Assembly: GCA_900550825.1 (NCBI GenBank)
Contig: URTZ01000008.1
Location: 1 to 25,326, forward strand
DNA from: an uncultured Collinsella sp.
GTDB lineage: Bacteria; Actinomycetota; Coriobacteriia; Coriobacteriales; Coriobacteriaceae
Length of the DNA stretch: 25,326 nucleotides
Direction: 5' to 3'
Shown: in pieces, positions 7,950-14,431 of the stretch
Numbering within the stretch: the first letter of the stretch is position 1
Layout of the letters: each line of letters opens with the position of its first letter
Translations under genes and position numbers: made by a program
Notes under the pieces: model-generated
What the model was told of the DNA's origin: nothing
Seen by the model: only the letters and a program-made list of their open reading frames with translations
Database searches by the model: none

Positions 7950-9365
7950 ATGAATTATTCGTCTATTGCACGCAACACTATGGTTGCGTTTGCTGCACAG
8001 TTTATTTCTCTATCGGTCAGTGTTGTCATGTCGCTGCTCGTGCCGAAAATCGTTGGTGTTGCTGATTATGGATACTGGCAGCTGTTCATGTTTTATACGA
8101 CCTATTCCGGCTTTTTTCACCTTGGCCTGAATGATGGTGTCTACTTGATTAACGGGGGTCTCTCTCGTGATGAAATCGATAAGAGCTCAATAAAATCCCA
8201 GTATATCTTCGGTGCTTGTTTCCAGGCAGTGATTTGCCTCGGCATCACTTTTGTTTCGCTGCCTCTTGTCGATGACGCAAATCGAGTATTTGTTATCGCG
8301 TCTTTTGCGCTTTACACCGTCGTCTATAACCTGACAAGTTATTTGGGCTTTGTCTTTCAGGCTATGAACGAAACTAAGCTATTTTCGTTTTCTACAATGC
8401 TAGACAGGCTGGTGTTTCTGGCTCCGCTCCTTGTTTTAATTGGATTTAAGGTTTCGGACTACCATCCCTATGTCTACGCGTATCTCGTTTCGAAGATTAT
8501 TGCGCTCATATATTGCTCTTGGATGGGCAGGGATATCCTATGTGCTAAATCAGTGTCTTTCGGCAACTCGCTTAAGGACGGTATCCGCAGTATCATCGTC
8601 GGCGTAAAGCTGATGATTGCGAACATCGCCGACACACTGATCCTCGGGGTATCTAGGTTTCTTATCGATCATTTTTGGGGTATCGTCGCCTTTGCAAAAA
8701 TTTCGTTCTCCCTCTCTCTTGTCAATTTCTTTATCACTTTTGTCTCGCAGGCGAGCATGGTCTTATTTCCTGCTCTTAGGACAGGTTCTGATGAGGAGAG
8801 AGTTCGTTTTTACATTGGCATAAGAAATGCCATCGAACTCATTTTTCCTGCAATCTTTTTGTTCTATTTCCCTATGGTTTGGTTTTTGGGGGCGTGGCTT
8901 CCTCAATATGCCGAGAGCCTTAGATATTTTGCGCTCTTACTTCCGATATGCGTCTTCAATACGAAGATGAGCCTTTGCTGTACTACCTATTTCAAGGTAC
9001 TTCGTAAAGAACAGCTGCTCCTGAAGTTGAATATCGTCACTGTTATTTGTAGCGCTGTTTTTTCGATATTCGGTGTTCTTGTCCTTAACTCACTCGACGC
9101 CGTCCTGTGTGGCGCCGTTATCTGCATTATTGGCAGGTCGTTGTGGTCCGAGCTCTATCTGAACGAACAGCTTAGCGCCCCTGGTTCAACTAGGCCGTTT
9201 CAGGAGATCCTGCTTACAGCCGCTTTTGTCTTGTTCACTGAGCTTTTATCCGGTGGAACTGCGGCGATTCTATATGCATTAGTCTACGTTGGCTATCTCT
9301 TGCTTAATCATTCTGCGCTGAAAAGCGTTGCTTCATGTTTGACCAAACTGAAGAAGCAGCGATAG
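7950..9365 (+). CDS. Polysaccharide repeat-unit flippase (Wzx-like)
   Basis: A 471-residue multi-spanning membrane protein of the MOP/PST exporter family. The opening IARNTMVAFAAQFISLSVSV and the segment LVPKIVGVADYGYWQLF are typical of Wzx and related polysaccharide biosynthesis proteins. Hydrophobic segments run through the whole length, in the usual 12-14-span layout. It should flip undecaprenyl-pyrophosphate-linked repeat units to the outer face for Wzy. A 33-base gap separates it from wzy, with CGAGG ahead of the ATG. The gene ends just before the sharp rise in GC content at rfbA, so its end marks the right border of the variable middle of the locus. Confidence 0.87.
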   Translation: MNYSSIARNTMVAFAAQFISLSVSVVMSLLVPKIVGVADYGYWQLFMFYTTYSGFFHLGLNDGVYLINGGLSRDEIDKSSIKSQYIFGACFQAVICLGITFVSLPLVDDANRVFVIASFALYTVVYNLTSYLGFVFQAMNETKLFSFSTMLDRLVFLAPLLVLIGFKVSDYHPYVYAYLVSKIIALIYCSWMGRDILCAKSVSFGNSLKDGIRSIIVGVKLMIANIADTLILGVSRFLIDHFWGIVAFAKISFSLSLVNFFITFVSQASMVLFPALRTGSDEERVRFYIGIRNAIELIFPAIFLFYFPMVWFLGAWLPQYAESLRYFALLLPICVFNTKMSLCCTTYFKVLRKEQLLLKLNIVTVICSAVFSIFGVLVLNSLDAVLCGAVICIIGRSLWSELYLNEQLSAPGSTRPFQEILLTAAFVLFTELLSGGTAAILYALVYVGYLLLNHSALKSVASCLTKLKKQR

Positions 9366-9392
9366 CTACATCAAAATGGATTGGATTTTAAT

Positions 9393-10292
9393 ATGAAAGG
9401 CATCATCCTCGCCGGCGGGTCCGGCACGCGCCTGTACCCGCTCACGCTCGTGACCTCCAAGCAGCTGCTGCCGGTCTACGACAAGCCCATGATCTACTAC
9501 CCGCTGTCCACCCTCATGCTGGCGGGCATCCGGGACATCCTGGTCATCTCCACGCCGACGGACCTTCCCAACTTCGAGCGCCTGCTCGGGGACGGCTCGC
9601 GCTACGGCGTGAACCTCTCCTACGCCGAGCAGCCGAGCCCGGACGGCCTGGCGCAGGCCTTCACCATCGGCGAGGACTTCATCGACGGCGAGCCGTGCGC
9701 CCTGGTGCTGGGCGACAACATCTTCTACGGCAACGGCCTGTCGCGCCACCTGACGCGCGCCGTCCAGAACGCCGTGTCGGGCCGCGCCACGGTCTTCGGC
9801 TACCACGTGGACGACCCCGAGCGCTTCGGCGTCGTGGAGTTCGACGGCGAGGGGAGGGCCGTCTCCATCGAGGAGAAGCCCGAGCGCCCCAAGAGCTCCT
9901 ACGCCGTCACCGGCCTGTACTTCTACCCGGGCGACGTGGCCGCCAAGGCGCATAGGGTGGAGCCCTCGGCCCGAGGCGAGCTGGAGATCACCACGCTCAA
10001 CCAGATGTACCTGGAGGAGGGGACGCTGTCCGTGGTCACCCTCGGCCGCGGCTACGCGTGGCTGGACACCGGCACCATGGAGAGCCTGCACGAGGCCGCG
10101 GAGTTCGTCCGCGCCGTGGAGCACTCCCAGGACCTGCCCGTGTCCGTCCCCGAGGAGATCGCCTGGGAGAACGGCTGGATCACGACCGCCGAGCTGGAGG
10201 AGGCCGCGAAGGCCTACGGCAAGTCGGTCTACGGCCGGCACCTGAAGAAGGTCGCCGCCGGCGAGATCGTCAACAGCCCGCGCGAGTACTAG
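9393..10292 (+). CDS. rfbA: Glucose-1-phosphate thymidylyltransferase
   Basis: A 299-residue nucleotidyltransferase that makes dTDP-glucose from dTTP and glucose-1-phosphate, the first step to dTDP-L-rhamnose. Visible motifs: LAGGSGTRLYPLT (residues 6-18, nucleotide binding), KQLLPVYDKPMIYYPLS (23-39), LVLGDNIFYG (104-113), and EEKP with YFYPGD further on. The length is normal for RmlA. The ATG at 9393 is preferred to a TTG at 9381 because every RmlA starts with MKGIILAGG. Codon use is extremely GC-rich compared with the preceding flippase. The leader carries GATTGGATTTT (9379-9389), the same 11-mer that precedes rfbB. A terminator follows closely. Confidence 0.97.
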   Translation: MKGIILAGGSGTRLYPLTLVTSKQLLPVYDKPMIYYPLSTLMLAGIRDILVISTPTDLPNFERLLGDGSRYGVNLSYAEQPSPDGLAQAFTIGEDFIDGEPCALVLGDNIFYGNGLSRHLTRAVQNAVSGRATVFGYHVDDPERFGVVEFDGEGRAVSIEEKPERPKSSYAVTGLYFYPGDVAAKAHRVEPSARGELEITTLNQMYLEEGTLSVVTLGRGYAWLDTGTMESLHEAAEFVRAVEHSQDLPVSVPEEIAWENGWITTAELEEAAKAYGKSVYGRHLKKVAAGEIVNSPREY

Positions 10293-10311
10293 CGCCAGCT
10301 TGTTTTCTTTT

Positions 10312-10344
10312 AGGGGTCACCGTTTATCTGGTGGCCCCTTTCGT
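10312..10344 (+). terminator. Rho-independent terminator after rfbA
   Basis: AGGGGTCACC (10312-10321) pairs with GGTGGCCCCT (10330-10339): ten pairs including one G-U, with an 8-base loop. A short, broken T tract (TTTCGTT) follows. The stem is strong but the tract is weak, so it may be leaky. It splits the rhamnose operon between rfbA and the DUF4869-like cassette. If rfbB and rfbCD share the upstream promoter, read-through (for example by the LoaP-like factor) would be needed. Confidence 0.7.
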
Positions 10345-10387
10345 TATGATTACGTTGACCATAAAGATAATATGATTGGGAGTGGAT

Positions 10388-10825
10388 GTGTTAAGCGTCT
10401 ACTTTGGCGATATGCCAGAAGCGATTTACAACACAGCGACATATTTCAAAAACTCTTACCGGTCTTCTTGGATTACGGATCCCTATGCAGTCTCGATAAT
10501 TAAAGATGTTGATCGATCGGATGTTGTCTCCGAAAACGTCATCGAAAGCCCTGTGCTTGGATCCATCTCCCCACTCCAGCTTTCTGGTGGCGTGAAAACG
10601 CTGCTGCTTATGAGATTTGATCGTAAGCATATTTTTAACGCCTCTACCTGTGGTGACAACTGTGCCAAGTGGATTCTTGACATGGCGAAAGACCGCAAGC
10701 TCGTTGTGAATCTCTATCATGTGATGGACTTTGGTCGCGAGTATTTTAAAATTAAAGTCGTGAATAGCGGCCGAATCGTTCACAACATGGCCGAATTGAT
10801 TCACGAGTCGATTCCGTATCTGTAG
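10388..10825 (+). CDS. DUF4869-like small protein, copy A of a two-gene cassette
   Basis: 145 residues from a GTG at 10388 with GGGAG (10378-10382) ahead. The frame opens at a TTG at 10376, but copy B also begins MLS.., which supports the GTG. I recognise the sequence as DUF4869-like from memory. Its function is not known. Conserved between the two copies in this window: GD (7-8), IYxTxTYF (13-20), DP..A..IIK (31-39), LGSIxPLxLSGGVKTLLL (57-74), FNASTCGDNCA (83-93, with a C-G-D-N-C pair) and GRIVxNM (128-134). An ungapped alignment gives 76 of 145 identical residues. No signal peptide or membrane segment is seen, so it is probably cytoplasmic. The NTPase gene starts nine bases after the stop, so the two are very likely co-expressed. 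The LSGG-VKT segment resembles an ABC/SMC signature motif, but that is only a resemblance. Confidence 0.75.
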   Translation: MLSVYFGDMPEAIYNTATYFKNSYRSSWITDPYAVSIIKDVDRSDVVSENVIESPVLGSISPLQLSGGVKTLLLMRFDRKHIFNASTCGDNCAKWILDMAKDRKLVVNLYHVMDFGREYFKIKVVNSGRIVHNMAELIHESIPYL

Positions 10826-10834
10826 GTACTGCTT

Positions 10835-11809
10835 ATGAACGGTTCGCATCTCGTTAAGATTTCCCGCCGCAGGGGAACTAAGTACACATTTACCATCAAG
10901 CGGAACATCACTATTGTGCGTGGCGATAGTGGCACGGGTAAGACGACACTGTTTGACATGGTCGCAGACTACATGCGAACGGGCGAGCAGTCGGGCGTTT
11001 CCTTGCAATGCGATTGTCCCTGTGTCGCCCTGACCGATTATGATTGGCGAAACCAGCTTTCGTCCGTTCATGACTCGATTGTATTTGTCGATGAGGGCTT
11101 AAAAGAGATCCATTCTGATGAGTTTGCCCATCATGTGCTGTATTCCTCGAATTATTTCGTGCTGATCTCAAGGGCTGATTTCCCCAATCTTCCGTATAGC
11201 GTGGATGAGATTTACAAGATTAAGACGAGCGGAAAATACCATTCCTTCGTCCCTGTTTATCAAGATCGCGGAAATCATCGTTATGCTATTTCCCGATCGG
11301 CGCCAAAACAGGACTTTTCTATCCTTCTATGCGAGGACAGTAAGTCTGGTTTCCAGTTCTTTGAACGGCATTTCGCTGATAGTGAGCTTACCTGTGCTTC
11401 GGCCATGACGAACAGCGCGATTTTGGGCTGGTTGGATCAGCATTTCGACGATCGCGTGTTTGTTGTCGCGGACGGAGCGGCATTTGGGTGCTATGCGGAC
11501 CGCGTCCTTAAGCTGCAAGACATTCATCGCGATACTGTTACGGTTTGTCTTCCCGAGTCATTCGAGTGGCTTCTGCTGAGCTCTGGCGTAATTTCAGGGT
11601 TAGATGTTAAGGCGGTTTTGGAAACCCCAGAAGCCTTTGTAAACAGTGAGAAGTTTAAAAGCTGGGAAGACTTCTTCTATAAGTACTTACGCGATAAAAC
11701 TGGGAATTCGGTCTTCCGGTACGACAAAGACTGCATTCCGGAGGCGTTTTGTAGGGGAAGTAATTCTGCGAAGGTCATGGCTCTTATCGCATGCCGAAAT
11801 GTCCGATAG
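10835..11809 (+). CDS. P-loop NTPase partner of the DUF4869-like protein, copy A
   Basis: 324 residues. Walker A is GDSGTGKTT (30-38) and Walker B is SIVFVDEG (81-88). SSNYFVLISR (104-113) follows at the place of a sensor strand. The second half holds ILLCEDSKSGFQFF (163-176), VFVVADGAAFGCY (208-220) and LPESFEWLLLSSG (239-251), all repeated in copy B. The Walker A to B gap of about 50 residues is short. There is no helicase, AAA second-region-of-homology or ABC signature motif. I do not recognise a named family. The acidic strand ends (E168/D169 and D213) could be a TOPRIM-like or other phosphate-handling domain, which is speculation. Composition is intermediate in GC, unlike the rfb genes on both sides, suggesting later insertion. 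It ends about nine residues shorter than copy B. Confidence 0.7.
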   Translation: MNGSHLVKISRRRGTKYTFTIKRNITIVRGDSGTGKTTLFDMVADYMRTGEQSGVSLQCDCPCVALTDYDWRNQLSSVHDSIVFVDEGLKEIHSDEFAHHVLYSSNYFVLISRADFPNLPYSVDEIYKIKTSGKYHSFVPVYQDRGNHRYAISRSAPKQDFSILLCEDSKSGFQFFERHFADSELTCASAMTNSAILGWLDQHFDDRVFVVADGAAFGCYADRVLKLQDIHRDTVTVCLPESFEWLLLSSGVISGLDVKAVLETPEAFVNSEKFKSWEDFFYKYLRDKTGNSVFRYDKDCIPEAFCRGSNSAKVMALIACRNVR

Positions 11810-11884
11810 TTTTGTTGAATAGCGTCGCGGCGTCACTTCCTGCGGCATACTAAAGAAGCTGTACTTGCTTCAGATTGGATTTTC

Positions 11885-12904
11885 ATGTCTGAGATTTTTG
11901 AACCTAAGAACATCATCGTCACGGGCGGCTGCGGCTTCATCGGCAGCAACTTCGTGCACTACGTGGTCAACAACCACCCCGATGTGCACGTGACCGTCCT
12001 GGACAAGCTGACCTACGCCGGCAACCCCGAGAACATCGCGGGGCTCCCCTCCGACCGCGTGGAGCTCGTCGTGGGCGACATCTGCGACGCCGGGCTGCTG
12101 GACCGCATCGTCCCGGGCCACGACGCGATCGTGCACTACGCCGCAGAGAGCCACAACGACAACTCCATCGCCGACCCGGAGCCGTTCCTCCGCACCAACG
12201 TCGAGGGCACCTTCCGCCTGCTGGAGGCCGTGAGGAAATACGGCGTCCGCTACCACCACGTCTCCACCGACGAGGTCTACGGCGACCTGGCGCTCGACGA
12301 CCCGGCCAAGTTCACCGAGGAGACGCCCTACAAGCCGTCCTCTCCGTACAGCTCGACCAAGGCCAGCTCCGACATGCTCGTGCGCGCCTGGACACGAACC
12401 TACGGCCTTCGCACCACGATCTCCAACTGCTCCAACAACTACGGCCCCTACCAGCACGTGGAGAAGTTCATCCCCAGGCAGATCACCAACATCATCGACG
12501 GAGTCCGCCCCAAGCTCTACGGCCGCGGCGAGAACGTCCGCGACTGGATCCACACCGAGGACCACAGCTCCGCGGTGTGGGACATCCTCACCAAGGGCCG
12601 CATGGGGGAGACCTACCTCATCGGCGCCAATGGGGAGAAGAACAACATCACCGTCCTGCGCATGATCCTGGAGGCCATGGGCCGCGACCCCGAGGACTTC
12701 GACTGGGTCGCCGACCGCCCCGGCCACGACCGCCGCTACGCCATCGACTCGACCAAGCTCCAGCGCGAGCTGGGCTGGAGGCCGGCCCACACCGACTTCG
12801 CCGAGGGCCTGAAGGCCACCATCGACTGGTACGTGGCCAACGAGTCCTGGTGGCGCCCGGCCAAGGAGGCCACCGAGGCCCGTTACCGCGCACAGGGCCA
12901 GTAG
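11885..12904 (+). CDS. rfbB: dTDP-glucose 4,6-dehydratase
   Basis: A 339-residue short-chain dehydrogenase/reductase of the extended type that converts dTDP-glucose to dTDP-4-keto-6-deoxyglucose with bound NAD. The Rossmann motif is TGGCGFIGS (13-21). The catalytic T-D-E triplet is at 128-130 in STDEVYGD, and the YxxxK pair is Y155/K159 in YSSTKASSD. NNYGPYQHVEKFIP is also typical. The ATG is preceded by GATTGGATTTT (11873-11883) with only a weak GGA ribosome site. GC-rich codon use matches rfbA and rfbCD. A 75-base gap separates it from the NTPase, with no clear terminator or promoter in it, and 16 bases separate it from rfbCD. Confidence 0.97.
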   Translation: MSEIFEPKNIIVTGGCGFIGSNFVHYVVNNHPDVHVTVLDKLTYAGNPENIAGLPSDRVELVVGDICDAGLLDRIVPGHDAIVHYAAESHNDNSIADPEPFLRTNVEGTFRLLEAVRKYGVRYHHVSTDEVYGDLALDDPAKFTEETPYKPSSPYSSTKASSDMLVRAWTRTYGLRTTISNCSNNYGPYQHVEKFIPRQITNIIDGVRPKLYGRGENVRDWIHTEDHSSAVWDILTKGRMGETYLIGANGEKNNITVLRMILEAMGRDPEDFDWVADRPGHDRRYAIDSTKLQRELGWRPAHTDFAEGLKATIDWYVANESWWRPAKEATEARYRAQGQ

Positions 12905-12920
12905 GAGGGGAGAGAGACAG

Positions 12921-14375
12921 ATGACAGACATCGCATTCGAGAAGGACCTCTCCGTCACCGAGACCGGCATCGGGGGCCTCAAGGTCGTCGACCTCGCCGT
13001 CCACGGCGACTCGCGCGGCTGGTTCAAGGAGAACTGGCAGCGCGCCAAGATGTGCGCCCTGGGCATCCCCGACCTCCGCGTCGTCCAGAACAACGTCTCC
13101 TACAACGACAGCCGCGGCGTCACCCGCGGCATCCACGCAGAGCCCTGGGACAAGTTCATCTCCGTCGCGCGGGGCAGCGTCTTCGGTGCCTGGGTGGACC
13201 TGCGCGAGGGCAGCGCCACCTTCGGCAAGGTCTACACGACCGTGCTGGACCCAAGTAAGGCCATCTACGTCCCGCGCGGCGTGGCCAACTCCTTCCAGGC
13301 CCTGGAGGACGGCACCGCCTACACCTACCTGGTGGACGCCCACTGGTCCCTCGAGCTGAAGAGGACCTACACCTTCGTGAACCTCGCCGACCCGGAGCTC
13401 GCCATCGAGTGGCCGATCCCGCTCGATCAGGCCACCGTATCAGAGGCCGACCTCAACCACCCGATGCTCAAGGACGTCGTCCCCATGGCGCCCAAGAGGA
13501 CGCTCGTCACCGGGTGCAACGGCCAGCTGGGCCGTGCGGTCCGCAAGCTCGCCGAGGAGCGCGGCGTGGCGAAGGACTTCGACTTCTGCGACATCGACAC
13601 CTTCGACATGTCCGACCCGGACGCCTACACACAGTACGACTGGTCGCTCTACGGCACCGTGATCAACTGCGGCGCCTACACCGCCGTGGATAGGGCGGAG
13701 ACCGCCGAGGGCCGCGCGACCGCCTGGAAGGCCAACGCCACCGGGCCGGCCCTCCTCGCCCGCACATGCTCTGATCACGGGATCACCCTCGTCCACGTGT
13801 CCAGCGACTACGTCTTCGACGGCACCGCCGAGGTGCATGACGAGGGGGAGCCCCTCAGCCCGCTGTCCGTCTACGGCCAGACCAAGGCCGCCGGCGACAT
13901 CGCCGTGGCCGGGTGCCCGCGCCACTACATCATGCGCTCCAGCTGGGTCATCGGCGAGGGCCGCAACTTCGTCAAGACGATGAAGGGCCTGTCCGACCGC
14001 GTCGCCGACCCCGAGGACGGCCTTGCGCAGGTCACGGTCGTTGACGACCAGCTGGGCCGCCTGACCTTCACGCGCGACATGGCCGGGGCCATCTTCCACG
14101 TGCTGGGGACGCACGCCCCCTACGGCACCTACGACTGCACCGGCTCCGGCACCGTCAAGTCCTGGGCCGATATCGCCCGCGCCGTCTTCGAGGCCGCCAA
14201 CGGCAACGGCGAGAAGGTCGTGCCGGTATCGACCGCCGACTACTACGCCGGCGCCGAGGGTCCCATCGCCCCGCGCCCGGTCCACTCCGCGCTCGACCTG
14301 TCCAGGCTCGAGTCGGTCGGCTTCCACATGCCCGACTGGGAGGAAGAGCTGGGGGAGTACCTCAAGACGCTCTAG
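12921..14375 (+). CDS. rfbCD: Fused dTDP-4-dehydrorhamnose 3,5-epimerase / dTDP-4-dehydrorhamnose reductase
   Basis: 484 residues encoding the last two steps to dTDP-L-rhamnose in one chain. Residues 1 to about 188 are an RmlC cupin: DSRGWFKENW (30-39), RGIHAEPWDKF (69-79, with the active-site His 72) and IYVPRGVANSFQ (115-126). Residues ~190-484 are an RmlD reductase: TGCNGQLGR (197-205), NCGAYTAVDRAE (249-260), SSDYVFDGT (294-302), YGQTK (318-322, YxxxK) and the C-terminal SALDLSRL. A good ribosome site (GGAGGGGAGAG) precedes the ATG. This fusion is known in some actinobacteria and Gram-positive bacteria. It lets the unstable 4-keto intermediate pass between sites. It is the last gene of the operon, followed by a strong terminator. 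Confidence 0.95.
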   Translation: MTDIAFEKDLSVTETGIGGLKVVDLAVHGDSRGWFKENWQRAKMCALGIPDLRVVQNNVSYNDSRGVTRGIHAEPWDKFISVARGSVFGAWVDLREGSATFGKVYTTVLDPSKAIYVPRGVANSFQALEDGTAYTYLVDAHWSLELKRTYTFVNLADPELAIEWPIPLDQATVSEADLNHPMLKDVVPMAPKRTLVTGCNGQLGRAVRKLAEERGVAKDFDFCDIDTFDMSDPDAYTQYDWSLYGTVINCGAYTAVDRAETAEGRATAWKANATGPALLARTCSDHGITLVHVSSDYVFDGTAEVHDEGEPLSPLSVYGQTKAAGDIAVAGCPRHYIMRSSWVIGEGRNFVKTMKGLSDRVADPEDGLAQVTVVDDQLGRLTFTRDMAGAIFHVLGTHAPYGTYDCTGSGTVKSWADIARAVFEAANGNGEKVVPVSTADYYAGAEGPIAPRPVHSALDLSRLESVGFHMPDWEEELGEYLKTL

Positions 14376-14397
14376 CTGCTATTAACTTATCGAGGGT

Positions 14398-14431
14398 AAA
14401 AGCCGCCGCTTGTTAACGGCGGCTTTTCTTA
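14398..14431. terminator. Bidirectional terminator between rfbCD and the yfhO-family gene
   Basis: AAAAGCCGCCG (14398-14408) pairs perfectly with CGGCGGCTTTT (14417-14427) around an 8-base loop, with a T tract on either strand. It ends the rhamnose operon in the plus direction. On the minus strand the same stem encodes the last residues (KKSRR) and the loop holds the stop codon of the YfhO-family gene, so the terminator overlaps coding sequence. Confidence 0.9.

Noticed and set aside
10345..10376. Several -10-like boxes (TATGAT, GATAAT, TATGAT) ahead of DUF4869-like copy A
   Set aside because: None has a -35 at the right distance, and the last ones would start transcription inside or past the ribosome site. 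I do not list a promoter.
11870..13093. 407-residue open frame antisense to rfbB
   Set aside because: Composition is Val/Gly/Ala/His-rich, no family is recognisable, and it lies fully opposite a certain gene. It is an artefact of strong GC3 bias. The same applies to the long antisense frames at 9366-10241, 12648-13343, 13440-14327, 132-761, 17810-18631, 18885-19727, 19757-20422 and 22555-23145.
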